64,000 nucleotides of DNA, taken from the NCBI RefSeq assembly GCF_020906515.1, contig NC_085851.1, positions 3,100,001-3,164,000 of the forward strand. Direction: 5' to 3'. Both the position numbers and the translations under genes were made by a program. The DNA comes from Vanrija pseudolonga (Eukaryota > Basidiomycota > Tremellomycetes > Trichosporonales > Trichosporonaceae). The notes beneath the pieces were generated by a model, which did no database searches, was not told the origin of the DNA, and saw only the letters and a program-made list of their open reading frames with translations. Positions 36,101 to 46,883 of this stretch are shown here, piece by piece (within the stretch, counting starts at the first letter, position 1; each line of letters opens with the position of its first letter).

Positions 36101-37205
36101 CAGCTTAGGATGCACGCGAACTTTAGCTCACGTCGCAGCCGTGTACAGGTGAGTGAGCTCCCGCACGAACGGCGTATTTCGGTTATCCCCGACCTTCTTG
36201 AGCGCCGCCGTCTCCATCTGCGAGATGACGCCGACCTTGTACCCGAGCGAGATGAGTTTCTTAACGTGGATATGCAGGCGGTGAACAGGAATGGACGCGG
36301 TGTAGAAATTGCGATTGGGGAAGCTGGCGTCAGCGGCGGACAACAATCTGAACTCACGCCACAATGCCAAGCTCCTTGGACGCCGTCTGGCGGGTCAGCT
36401 CCATCATGGTTGCGCTACCCACCTTGGCGTCGTCCCCGTGGAACTTGTACTTGTACCCGACCTCCATAAGCAGCAGCACGTCGGCGTTCTTGGCCTTGAT
36501 CTCCATAAACTGCCGCTCGAGGGGCGTGTAGCTCTGCCCACTGGGCCCAACCTCGACCTCCTTCTTCTTGCGCCCGCGCTTGGGCGGCTCAGCGGCATAC
36601 TTGGCACGGAGGGACGTGCCAACCTCCTCCGCGGCGGCCTCGTCGGGGTCCGCGACGTCGGGCGTGCCCTCGCCCTCGCCGCTGATCGCGCCGCGCAGCT
36701 CGGCGGCAGCGGCCTCGTCGAGCGCTAGCGACCGGCGGCGGGGGAGCACGGCCCCGGCGTCAGCGAGCGCGCGCCACGCCTCGCTGCGGCGCTCCTGCTC
36801 CGCCGTCTGGGTGGACCGCGGGACCGCGCTCCCCGACACGGCGTAGCTCCCGAACGCTGCCCCGGCGGGCGCAGCGCCCGCTGCTGCTGCTCCGCGGGGA
36901 AGGCGGAAGGTCTCGAGCGCGGCGCTGGGCTCGCGCGATGAGCTCGGCACGGGCTTGGGAGAAGCCTTGGGCTTGAAGTACGACGACTGGATAGCCTTCA
37001 TGCGCGCCTCCTGTGCCGGCGTCGGCGCGACCTTGGCCCGCTTGGGCGGCGGCGAGCCAGTCAAGTCGACCGCGTCGCTTGCCGTCCGGCCGCCGCTGGA
37101 AGCCGCCTTGGGCTGGAAGAAGCTGTGCAGTGATGATCTGGTGTTAGAGGGTCACGCTGTACCGACTCACTGGGCCCCGTTGCTGTTCGTCGGTGTGGTG
37201 CCCAT
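33164..37205 (-). CDS. MSH3: DNA mismatch repair ATPase Msh3
   Basis: MutS homologue that pairs with Msh2 (MutS-beta) to bind insertion/deletion loops. Eighteen exons: 37205-37171, 37137-36423, 36386-36358, 36323-36132, 36090-35570, 35536-35456, 35420-35374, 35338-35236, 35191-35182, 35147-35082, 35045-34661, 34625-34524, 34482-34418, 34372-34328, 34291-33854, 33819-33703, 33668-33536 and 33502-33164; all phases close, giving 1140 residues. A PCNA-binding PIP box (QSSLHSFF, residues 12-19) spans exons 1-2. The mismatch-binding domain reads [15 protein letters not shown]. Later come [38 protein letters not shown], Walker [11 protein letters not shown] (near residue 905; Ala where the family has Gly), [20 protein letters not shown], Walker [17 protein letters not shown], the His switch FVTHYP, and LAGLP. 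Exon 9 is only 10 bases. Confidence 0.96.
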
Positions 37206-38652
37206 CTTTGGTCGGGTGTGTGATGCTGCGTGCGAGGTTGTTTTCGCCGCGTCAAGTTACGCGTCCATAGAGGGTGGAGGTGGGTGAGGTGTGCAATTCA
37301 CGTGGCTGTGTTCCTGGTTGTCTGCGGGGCTCCGTCATATGACGTCGAGCTGCTCGACCACAAAAGTCGCGACTTTTGCTCGACTTTTGCTCAACACGAC
37401 GACCCAACACAACCATGCAAAGGTCACAACCTCGTCCTCTGCTGCTCCTCCTGCAGCATACTCACACCCCCATCATGCCAAAAAGATCCGCCAAGCGCCC
37501 GAACCACATTCCTGGGCAGAGCCCTCGTGCGGCAACCTAGGTCAAGACTTCACTTCCGGGTCGTGGCCTGCGATCCTGCCCAGGCCAATGCTCCCTATGG
37601 TGCGCCGGTGGGGTACCACCCATACCCATTAAATGACTAAGTCGCTACCTTAACCACTACACCAACGCACCGTTAAAATTATGAGTCTGGGCCGGTTGCT
37701 TATCACCTGCTGCCGACGTCACCTGACCCGCGGGTGTGTGCGGCGTGTGTGTCCAGGCTCCGCCGCTGTTCGTCCAGACCGCGCCGGCGCCATCCACTGA
37801 CACCGTCGCCGTCGCCGACACCACCCCTCCCCACTCCCTGTCGCCGTCACCGACACCGAAGCGGACCTCTCACCAACATCACCGACACCGACGCCGACCT
37901 CTCAGCACCCCGCGTCCCCTCGGCACCATGTCTCACAGTCGCGTCGCGTCGCGTCCTCGCGACCGCTGTCTCACCCGTCCTCACCACCACCTGTCTCACC
38001 CCGCGTCATCACCACCATGTCTCACAACCAACCATTCCTCGTGCACCACCATGCCTCAGATCCCTAGCACACATCGCATTACCTGAACGAGCTTGCCATC
38101 ACCTGTCCCACAACGCGTCACGTCGCCTCGCCCCATGTGTCCACGCAACGTCCACCCACACCAACACACCTTTACATTACACGCCTCGCTCCTCCAACAC
38201 ACACCCTCACGCGTCGACCAATCCACTTCTGCCCCACTTCTCTGCGATCTCGACGCTGCGGTGAATGCGCGCACAGACGTTGCCACATCAGCCAACTTGA
38301 AAGACAAGATTCAACAGGATCAGCACCTCTGTCTGGACGCCCCGGACACCCAACAGCGTCCAGCGCCCCTCTACCCTCTGCTAGACTCGCTGCCGACCTC
38401 TTCTCGCAGCGTGGAAGATGGTGCTCCTACCCACAACCCAGATGGGAGTAGCACTCAGACACACGGTGCAAGAGCTTTGCCCACGCGCCTGTTGCCCAGC
38501 CGGCCGCGACTGATACTGTCCACAATCTATCTCTGTCCCCGCCCCACTTGCCCTAATGCGATGCATGATAGAGTATACATTCCTTCGATTCCAGCAACAC
38601 ACGATCCCTTACCGGCCCTTGATTCACAACACCGAGCTCACAACACATGCCG
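37206..38652. other. Gap between MSH3 and the arrestin gene
   Basis: About 1.45 kb. The MSH3 promoter is on the left and the arrestin 3' UTR on the right. The middle (37790-38140) is CA/CC-rich with repeated CACCGACACC and CTCACC words and has no convincing ORF. A tRNA-like sequence on the minus strand (37599-37671) is listed separately. Confidence 0.45.
37599..37671 (-). ncRNA. tRNA-like sequence, degenerate (possible Pol III element)
   Basis: Seventy-three bases, the normal tRNA length. The two ends pair as a 7-bp acceptor-like stem (GGTGCGT with GCGCACC), and the pairing extends to 12 bp with two G-T wobbles. A good A-box lies where expected (TGGTGTAGTGGTTA). However, the T arm lacks the GGTTCGANNCC B-box and instead forms GGTGG/CCACC with a 4-base loop, and no clean anticodon arm is seen, so it is not a normal tRNA. 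Downstream on the same strand are a B-box-like word (GGTTCGGGCGC, 37505-37495) and a TTTTT run (37484-37480). It could be a tRNA relic, the head of a small Pol III element, or chance. Confidence 0.3.
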
Positions 38653-41287
38653 CTATGCCGAACCGCTGGCGCCGCCGGAACCTGACGCTGTCGAGGGCGG
38701 GACGTGGGCTTCACGAATCTTGCCCCGCTCACTGGCGGTGCGACGCGCCTCCTCGTGCCGTTCTAGAGCCTCCGATCCCATGCCGCCGTTGGAGGCGTGC
38801 AGCGCCCACTCCTCGTCGGGGTCCGCCTCGCCCGCCTGCCGCCGTCGAACGGCCGCAGAGCTCAGCTCCTGGAACGTCGCACCACACTGGCACTGCTTGC
38901 GGGGGTCGAGGTTGTTGTCTGCCTCCGAGGTCTCATTTGCACACTCATCTGACAACGTCAGAAGTAGGTCGGCCGAGGCTACTCACAAGTGGGTAGGTTG
39001 AGCGCCGCGGTCGAGCAGCAACACGACGGGACAGTGATAGGGAGACGGACCTGGCACATGCGCACCTCGCCGGGTCCATTGATTTGCTTCCCCGTAACAG
39101 TCTCACCCTCCATCGAGTAGAAGATTCTAACGAGGAGTTCGTGCGAGACCCGGAGGGGCGTGATGGTTCTGGAGGAGTTAGAAGTAGATGAGGCTTACAA
39201 CTCACCCAGCGCTCGTCGTCGGTCTAATCTTGTCATGGTTTGGAAGCCTGGCGACCGCACGCGTACGGTATCCGTTCGGAGGATGATCGCCCTCCACGCC
39301 ACCAGCCTCGGGGCCACGCCAAAGCGACGGGACAGGGTGGCCGAGACGGCTCTCGCCATGCTGGTGCGGACGACCAACCTGATAGATGACGTGGTTGCGC
39401 GGTCCCTCGGGGCGAATCGGTGGGTCGTTGGGCGTGCGCGGCGACACAACGGTGTAGCTCTGACTGAGGAGGAGGCGAACGAAGAAGATGGTGCAGGTGG
39501 GCGCAGGCTTGGGAATGGTCAACTGCACGAGCATGACGCTTGCAATGCTGAAAGCATCCGACGTGGCCGAGAAGCGCCACGGTCCCAGACCCTCGACAAA
39601 GCCCTCCTTTCTGAGGTCGAGCTGGAATACGCCAGCACCAACAGTGGGGTTGGCGTGGACCTTGAGCTTGCGCATTGCACAAATGTCGCCCGAGAGCCAG
39701 CCAGCCTTCTCGGACCGCGTCTGGTCCGAGTTGGAGTTGACACTGATGTTGTCTGTGTCGCGGCGCAATGGCGATGGGCGCCCGAAACTTGACAATGTCG
39801 GAACCTGGGCATCGCTTCCACTTGGGCGGCGGTGGTACAATCCTCGAACAGGCGGCGTGCTGACACTGTCGGTGCCGCCAAAGGCGATGACATGTTCGTC
39901 AGATAGGGGCGATGTTGGCGAATCGCCCAGAGCAAGGCTTCCCATCCTGGGCGACAGGTTCGAACCCGATCTTGGCCTGTTGCTGAGTCCCGCAGCCTGG
40001 TCTGCTGCAATCTTATCTGATCGTGCAATCACCGACTGGAAGTCGGCAAGGAAAGGAATGTCGCCCTGGATAGGAAGCTCGCGGCTCTTGAACTTGTTGC
40101 CAAACACGCCCCCGGTAGCCGGAATGCCCTCTACTCGAGCGGTGATGATGTACGAGACACGGCCGAACTGGTGGTAGTCGTATGTTGCAAGGGTTGCAGG
40201 CAACAAGATGGAGAACGAGAAGCTGCGATGTCAGCTGAGGCTACGTTCCACACAGCTTACCTCTGGCTGCCCTTCTCGAGCCAGATGCCTTCCTCATCGA
40301 CACCAGACAGAATCTCGACTCCGCGTTCGAAGATGCCGTCTTCCTCCCAGCCCCTGGCGCCACACATATTCAACCTGGCGACCGACTGCACACCGACACT
40401 GATCGCCTGCACGCGCCGGCGTTCCTTCATGACCACTTCGAGGGTGCCAGTCAACACCGTGTCCTCCGCGGGCGGCTCGCGAGTCGGCTGCCCTGCTTCG
40501 AGTGGGTGCAGGTCGTACTGGCGTGGCGGGCGGACGAGTGCGACGCCCCTGTGGTTTGTCAGTCTCGCTCCGAGACACGGTTGTCATGAGTCGCCACCAG
40601 CAGCCAGTTGGTGGGATCGCTTCCCATTTCGGGCCTCCCCCTCGGTTCACACACTGACCACCACGCCACAAAGGAACGTAGCAGGAGCACGTCTCGATGC
40701 CGTTGAGTCCCTCGCGCACGCGCTCACGCAAGCCGCCACTCCCCTCCCTGAGTTACTCACCATCCTGGGACGTGAATCGTCAGCGTCCCCAACCTAGACT
40801 GGGGCTGGATGCTTGACGAGCGCAGATAGATCGGCGGGGGTACTCGCGGGCGGTCGTCGAGCACCATTGGGTTGGGGAGCGGGCTGCGGTCGAGCGAGTG
40901 GTGGGCGTACGGCGGCGGGGTGGCCGAGCGGACCATGGGCGGAGCGGAGGCCGTCTGGGCATTGGCACCGACCCCCGCGCCGAGGGACTGGGTACCGCGC
41001 AAGTCGGGGCTGGCGCGCTCCTCGCCCGGGGTGGTTGCTGTCGCTTGTGTCGTGGCGCGCGGACGACCGGTGCGCTCCCTCAGCTCGTCAAGGGCCTGCT
41101 GCGCGCTTTGGGTCTGGTGCGAGGAAGAGGTACTCGCGCTCGGCGAGCGGGCGCCCCGGCCTGACGGTGGCGGGATCGATGCGCCGCCAGCCGCGAGCAC
41201 GGCTACTGACCCAGTGAGACCTGATGCGTTGGAGGTAGCAGAGCCACGCCGCTCTCGTCGGGGCGATGGCCAGTTGCGGAGCTGCAT
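38653..41287 (-). CDS. Arrestin-domain trafficking adaptor (ART/CreD-like)
   Basis: Arrestin-fold adaptors of fungi recruit Rsp5-type ubiquitin ligases to plasma-membrane transporters. Exons on the minus strand: 41287-40761, 40548-40261, 40222-39206, 39168-38987 and 38948-38653, giving 769 residues. The N-terminal 175 residues are disordered (Ser/Pro/Thr). The arrestin N domain shows LTGTLEVVMKERRRVQAISV and then FSFSILLPATLATYDYHQFG with RVSYIITARVEG. A long Ser-rich insert sits between the two domains. The C domain has VHANPTVGAGVFQLD and ends with RVSHELLVRIFYSMEGE and a cysteine cluster (VPSCCCSTAALNLPTYEC, then CQCG), which resembles the segment after the C domain in other fungal arrestins. 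I did not see a clear PPxY motif other than TPPPYAHH in the N-tail, which would fit ligase binding. Confidence 0.8.
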
Positions 41288-42419
41288 GATGGGGCCGTAG
41301 TCGACACTGAGGAAGGTTGTGGAGGAAGAGCGTTTTGGTGTTGTCGCTCAACGCTTCCAGCGATCCACGTTCAACCAACGTGTACGCGACGACTCGTTGC
41401 TACTGTCGGCCGAAGGAATACGGCGACTGGCAGGTGGTTGAAACGAAATGTTGTCTGAGCGGGCAAGAGACGAAAGCTTGCCCCGTGATGCGATCGATGT
41501 CTCAGATAGCGAGACCGACGGCCGACTGGACAAAAGTGCCCACTATCGCCGGTAGCTTAATGACAAGCAGCCGAGTCAAGCTGACTGGGCTTGCAGCGGA
41601 ATGTGTGAAGACGATGAGGTGATGAATGGCGCACGCGGGAGGGGTATGTCTGTCTCCTCGGTAGCGTGATGATCGACTCGTGTGCGTTCGGTGTTTGCGC
41701 TGTGCCTTCGTCCCGAATGCTATCTCGCAAGCAGCGACAGGGATGAGCGAGTGCGAGGCTGCTGATTATTTGTCGGCAAGCCGATGCACAAGCCAGACTG
41801 CGCGCGCCGTGAGTGAATGTACAAGTGCCGGATGAGGGCGAAAAGAGGCAGCAAGGTTGTCGACTCGGTTGTGTAGCGGCGGCGGCGTCGTGCGGCTGCT
41901 CCAGCCAGTGTCCCGGCCCCAGTTCGGCCCGGCACTGTTAAGTCGTTGCCGATCAGTCGACCGAAGTATGCGGCAGCGGGGCGCTTTTGTGTCTCTGCCG
42001 TCCTCGTCGTCGAGGCAGCTACAGATGGTGTGTACAGTATGCAAACTTTGCGTGTACTGTCGACCCAGACTTGATGCGCTTTGTCCGTCGCCGCGACACC
42101 GACACGGAGGGGGAGGGAGGGGCAGGTGCGCGCGGTTGTGCAAAGGGAAGAAATGAGGGGTCAAGAGAGAGCCCCACCTACCACGCACACGTCATGTGGC
42201 ACGAGGCCCGGTCCATTTTATATGGGCGGCTAACCCTGGCTGGGGCCAAGCAGGGCCAAGCATCGGATCCGTCCGACACTCATTCCTAATCAAAAAGACG
42301 GTAATTGCTGCTGTTGTAGCGGCATTTGGGCTACCAGTAGCAATATTGCTGCACCGAGCATTCCTGGGATAGATCCCAATGGGCATCGTGACGGCGTCGG
42401 CGACTGTCAACCATTCGAC
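41288..42419. other. Arrestin promoter region
   Basis: 1.13 kb upstream of the arrestin gene. Open frames are short and unconvincing. A TATA-like word (TTTATATGGG) lies at about 42217. CGTCGTCG triplets occur near 42000. No gene called. Confidence 0.4.
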
Positions 42420-42792
42420 TCAGTAAGCAGGAGGCTGCAGGCCGCCTCCGACATCGCCTACAACAGCTCTGAGGACCATGGCGTGATCCAAAGCTGACTG
42501 TGCACTTGCTCCATCCCGTGATGTTATATCTCCCAAGCGAACACCTGCAACATTGCCCTCAGCTGGCAGTGCCACTTCTTCCTTCTGCCCTGATCTGCAG
42601 TATGTCAGCGCCGCTGATTGCTGACACGAAATGTGCGCCATGTGCGACCTCATTTGGCGCGCAGCAGTAGACATGAACAGAGTCAGCTGCAGTGCTCGCC
42701 ATCGCCATCGCCACCACACTCTCCCGCACAAGAGTACTAATAACGCCTGCATCGGTGTATAACAAATCATCGGTCTGCAACCGACACCGCAT
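42420..42792 (-). CDS. Doubtful small spliced gene, 109 residues
   Basis: Two exons, 42792-42628 and 42584-42420, join in frame across a 43-base intron with a GTGTCA donor, a GCTGACAT branch-like site and a CAG acceptor. The joined peptide runs through TPNEV-like CCAPNEVAHGAHF, KEEVALPAEGNVAGVRLGDI and TSRDGASAQSALDHAMVLRA. It has no low-complexity bias, unlike most chance frames here, and the splice site removes a frame change. I do not recognise a family. The donor is weaker than usual and the start could lie further upstream, so this may be a chance frame or a gene remnant. Confidence 0.33.
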
Positions 42793-43041
42793 TGCTTCCC
42801 AATCCCTCAACCACTCCTCTCCCCTCCTGCAGGACACAACCAGCTCCCCTCGGTCCCCGAGCTCCAAATTAATGGGTCTGACAAGACTTGGGTATAAGCG
42901 TGCGAATGCTCCGGTTTTGCTGTATTGTTGTGCCGAGTTCTGTTAGAAGGGGTTCGAAATGGCGAAAGGGGTCACGAAACGTTGCGGATGTCGACCAGAG
43001 ATGGCGACGACATCATAACCGAAAACCAAAAGACGAGGCGC

Positions 43042-43777
43042 TTAGAAGAGACGCTGGGGCTTGCCCATGGTCGACTTGACGTGGAGCGAGCCAATGTTCT
43101 GCCACTGCTTCTTGAGGAGAGAGATGAGGAAGTTGATGGCGAGCATGGTGTTCTGCATAATGTGGTCCTCCTCCATGTCGACGTGGCCGATGGCGACACC
43201 GAGGCAGAGAACCTTCTTAAGCTGGAACTTGATGGTCGAGCGGACCTCGTTGACCTTGCGGGCAAGGTCCTCCGAGTGCGAGACGGGGGTGGGGAACTTG
43301 CCGGCCTTGGAGAGACCGGGGCCGAGGAGACGAGGAATCTGCTTGATAAGAGCCTCCGAAGCAAGGAAAGCGTCGTACTTGGCGGCGAGCTTCTTGACGA
43401 GCTTCTTGTTCTTGTTGAGCTTCTTCAGGTCCTCAACGGTCATGAAGGCAAGCTCTTCGTCGAGCTGCTTAGCACGGTCGACGTCCATGGCGTCGGCGAG
43501 AATGCAGAGCTGCATGCGGGGACGGGGAACGTGGGGGAGCTTGACAGTGCCCGAGAAACGCTTGTCACGCTGGGGGTCGTAGCTGGCACGGGAGTCAGTC
43601 GGAAATTCTACGCGTCTGAATCCGAGAGACCACTCACTTCTTGAGGCCGATCTGGAGCTCGACGGTCTCGACGAAGTTACGCTTCTTGCCGGTGCCCTCC
43701 TTGGCAGCCTCGAGCGAGGACTGCTTGAGGACCTCGCGGAGGGAGGCACGCACGCTAGATGCCTGGAGCTTCGACAT
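43042..43777 (-). CDS. RPL1: Cytosolic large-subunit ribosomal protein uL1 (Rpl1/L10a)
   Basis: Forms the L1 stalk of the 60S subunit at the tRNA exit site. Two exons, 43777-43638 and 43582-43042, joined over a 55-base intron, give 226 residues. The sequence is full length and typical: [59 protein letters not shown], and [20 protein letters not shown]. The early intron position is usual for fungal ribosomal protein genes. It is divergent from the mitochondrial bL28m gene, 285 bases away. Confidence 0.97.
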
Positions 43778-44062
43778 GGTTTTTGGTGGTTTTGATGGAT
43801 GAAGAGAACCTTCAGCTCACTGTCGAAACCGTTAACTTTGCTCGTGTGGCAGGACGCAGGACGTTGAGAAATTTGCCCCCGCCAGCCTGAGTCCTTTACG
43901 ACGGAAGCAAAAATGGATCATATTCCCGGGGTTAACCCCGCCACCCGAGGCGCGTGGCACTTCGGCTTTCGTCGCCGCCGATCGGAAGTCGCTCATCTGA
44001 AAGTTCAAAGTCGAGCATCAATCTCGACAACAACGACGACCACTTGCTCCTACTACACCACG

Positions 44063-44742
44063 ATGTCGGCCCGAGTACCCTTTGGCACGAACGCGCGCAG
44101 GCAGATCCTGGACCGCGTGTCCAATCCGGCAATCATCGCCATCCCCGCCCCGCTGACGGGTAACAACGTGCCGTTCTCGCTCAAGAAGACGCGGCGCAAC
44201 TGGAAGCCCAACACCAAGCGTGCCAGCTTCCCCGTCACCCTCCTCGGCGACGCGCAGGAGCGCACGTGGCGCGCGTACGACGAGGCGCTCGAGACTGGAC
44301 GGACAAAGGTCAAGCTCCCGCAGCTCCAGGGCGTCCGGATCAACGCGAGGGATATTAGGAGTGTGCAGAAGGCTGGTGGTGTCGAGGGCATGCTGGTGAG
44401 TGGTGGGGTGGGCTGGGGTCGTGGTGGGTGTGAGAGAGCGGAGCGGTAGATGTGGGGTGAGCTACACCCGCTGCTCGACACCATCAGACGCTGGCTCGGC
44501 GCCATGACACCAGAGCCCGATAACGCGCCGCGGCACACCAACTAACATCCCAGCTCTCGCGCCCAAGCAAGCACTTCACCTCCTTCGGCCGCCAGCTCCG
44601 CAACGACCTCTTCAACCAGCTGCACGGCCTGCGCTACGAGATGCTCCGGGCCAAGCAGCTGGAGCTGGAGCAGCTCGAGGCTCCCAAGGCGGCCGAGACC
44701 GAGCCCGGGCTGCCTCTGATCGAGGGCGGCGAGCGGCCATGA
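44063..44742 (+). CDS. MRPL24: Mitochondrial large-subunit ribosomal protein bL28m
   Basis: Two exons, 44063-44395 and 44554-44742, give 173 residues. The bL28 core is clear: NNVPFSLKKTRRNWKPNTKR, ASFPVTLLGD and INARDIRSVQKAGGVEGML. The basic N-terminal stretch (ARVPFGTNARRQILDRV) could serve as a mitochondrial targeting signal, and a C-terminal extension beyond the bacterial protein is normal for the mitochondrial form. The intron (158 bases) is longer than most here. MRPL24 is the yeast name for bL28m. Confidence 0.85.
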
Positions 44743-45111
44743 GCGCGCGCGGGAGAGAAGTAGACGGCATATAGCAGCATGGCATGTACAACTCACATTG
44801 CGGTGGGGTGGGGTGTGTGCAAGGGGAAGGGGGTTGGAAGGGGAGGGGAGGTGAGATGAGAAGGACAACGGACTTCAACCCGACGAGATGGCAGCATGGC
44901 AGTCGATGCGCCATTTGACGAGCCACTTGTGCCCTCGGCACAGCTAGCTGGCACTGTCCCCGTCAGTCGTGACCGTGGACGTCGAACGATACCTAACCAC
45001 TCTGCCACTGGCTTCGACTGCACCACAGCGCCACCCCAGACCCGTACTCAAGATCATTATACTCCATATGCGCTATGCTACAAGGTGACAAGCAAGTCTA
45101 ATCTACAGCGC
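44743..45111. other. Gap between bL28m and the first FAS1-like gene
   Basis: Convergent 3' region of 369 bases. On the minus strand, 45007-44992 reads TGGCAGAGTGGTTAGG, a good Pol III A-box word, with GTTCGACGTCC only 5 bases further on. The two are too close for a tRNA, and no acceptor stem or T run follows. Nothing else seen. Confidence 0.4.
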
Positions 45112-46181
45112 TCAGAAGAGCTGGGCAAGGGCAATACCAACCGCGGCGAGCGCAAAGCTAGGGACAAGGTCACTTGCGGCGCTGTGGCTCGTGCCATTGC
45201 TGTACCCCGAGCCGTGGTATCCGCTGCCGCCGTAGCCGCCAGCAGCGCCGTAGCCGATCGCGCCGCCGACAACGGCACCACCGGCCGCACCAGCAGCCGC
45301 GCCACCAGCGGCGCCGCTCGAACCGCCCTTCGTGCCGGTGCCGCCAGACGATGTGCCGCCGGACGCGGGGGGCGAGTACGGTGGCGGGGCCTTGGAGCCG
45401 CCCGAGCTGGAGCCGCCGGAGCTCGACGAGCCGCCCTTGCTGCCGCCGCTCGACGCGCCACCTCCACCACCACCGCCTCTGCCACCGCCGCCACCACCGC
45501 CCTTACGGACCTCGAGGTAGTGCTTCCCCCGTGGCGGGTGCAGCAGGGCCGCGCCGATGATGTGTACTGTCGACGGCGTGTCCGTCTCGAGCGGGATGTC
45601 GTGCTCGAGCACGGCGGCAAGGTCGGGCGCGAGAGCGACGTACGAGGCGTCGTCGCCATGCCAGTAGTGTGCTGTTGCGTCCGACGCGAGGGTGAGGTCT
45701 CCGCCCTCGTCGAGGTCTTTACCCGAGACGGTGTGGAGCGAGATCTGAGGCGTCAGCTTGGGCGCCCGAGCTCGCACAATGCTGCTGCAAAACTTACGTG
45801 GTTGCCAATGACGGCGGGGTTGCGGGCGACCGCGGCGTCAGCCTCGGCGCCCCATGCCGCGTCGATAGGCGCGAACAGCGTCACGCCGCCGTGGGCGAGC
45901 TCGAGGAGGCGGGCGCACCCGACGTCCGAGGTGGCGGCGGTGGCGAGCGCCGACGCAAACTTGGCTGCGCCGTGCGCGGCCAGCGTATCCCGCCACGCGG
46001 CGAGTGCGGTGGCGAAGGCGTCGGTGGCGCAGTCTGCCGCCGAGGCAGTGGCGGACGCGGGGGCGGGGGTGTCGTCGTGTTCGGCGGTGGTGTCGCTCGT
46101 GACGAGATTTGTAATGTCGTCGTTGGTCGGCGCGGCGTGCGCGGCCGCGACGAGGGCAGCGGCGAAAAGTACTGAGCGCAT
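45112..46181 (-). CDS. Secreted FAS1-like protein with Gly-rich, GPI-type tail (cluster member A)
   Basis: Two exons, 46181-45798 and 45744-45112, give 338-355 residues depending on processing (355 codons with the ATG at 46181). The N-terminus MRSVLFAAALVAAAHAAP is a signal peptide. A fasciclin-like domain follows: CATDAF, DVGCARLLELAHGGVTLFAP, then after the intron an all-beta part ending DTPSTVHIIGAALLHPP, like the conserved end of FAS1 domains. The C-terminal third is Gly/Ser-rich (runs of Gly, 45440-45500) and ends in a hydrophobic tail (LVPSFALAAVGIALAQLF) after small residues, as expected for a GPI anchor. It shares the Cys-Ala/Gly-Thr and Gly-Cys pair with genes B, C and D but is more diverged. 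Likely on the cell surface or in the cell wall. Confidence 0.82.
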
Positions 46182-46263
46182 GAGTGTGTGTGTGTGATGA
46201 TAGTAAAGCAGGGTGTAGTGCTGCGGATGTTGATGGGGAGTTGATTGCTGCGGCGCGGCGAGG

Positions 46264-46277
46264 TCGTATTTATGTCT
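46264..46277 (-). promoter_or_regulatory. TATA-like box of FAS1-like gene A
   Basis: Minus strand reads ACATAAATAC about 90 bases upstream of the start codon at 46181, a plausible TATA element. A (GT)n run lies between it and the ATG. Confidence 0.35.
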
Positions 46278-46883
46278 AACGCGATGTTGACAGTGCGGTG
46301 CAACGTGAATGGCGAGTTGACTTGGTGATTTTACGGCCGTCGGCGGGAGTCCGGCGTGGGTCGTGGTGGGCACACGCCGCGCCAAGACAGCCGCGGCAGC
46401 AGCCACAGTCCACCAAGCTCTCTCCGTGACGACCGTTTCACGGGCGTGCCTGGCCAAGCACCACATGCCCGCGTGCAGCCCCGCACGCCTTGGCCCCCCG
46501 CCCACACCGGCATCGGCACGCTCGGCTGGACGCTAATGCTGTGCTATTTACCACCCTCACGCCAAGGAATCCAAAACAGCACACCTCATCGCATGACGCT
46601 GATCCAGTGCTGCTAAAGCTGACCAGGACGAGTTTAGCCAGCCCCGATAGCGGAGGATGATCTGCAATGCTCATCATCTTGGCAGTTGATCCGAAGACAC
46701 ATGGCGATGGCGTGCGGCAGGTTGACGACGGCGCAACCACCCAACGACGACGACGTCATGAGGCTGTACTCGGCCGTGCGACGATAACACTACTCACTAC
46801 ATGCACAGTGTCCTACTAAGTGTTCAGAGGCGAGAGTCCTAACTGGCTCATTTACACAGGCTGCAGCGCGTGCCACGCGTGCC
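46278..46883. other. Gap between FAS1-like genes A and B
   Basis: About 600 bases with the gene A upstream region and gene B 3' UTR. Only short chance frames. No repeat or RNA gene seen. Confidence 0.4.

Noticed and set aside
39950-39985. GGTTCGAACCC-like word, possible tRNA B-box
   Set aside because: It lies inside the arrestin coding sequence and has no acceptor stem or A-box around it.
44896-46197. Plus-strand 433-codon open frame over FAS1-like gene A
   Set aside because: It is the antisense shadow of a convincing secreted protein gene; its translation is Ala/Arg-rich with no family match.
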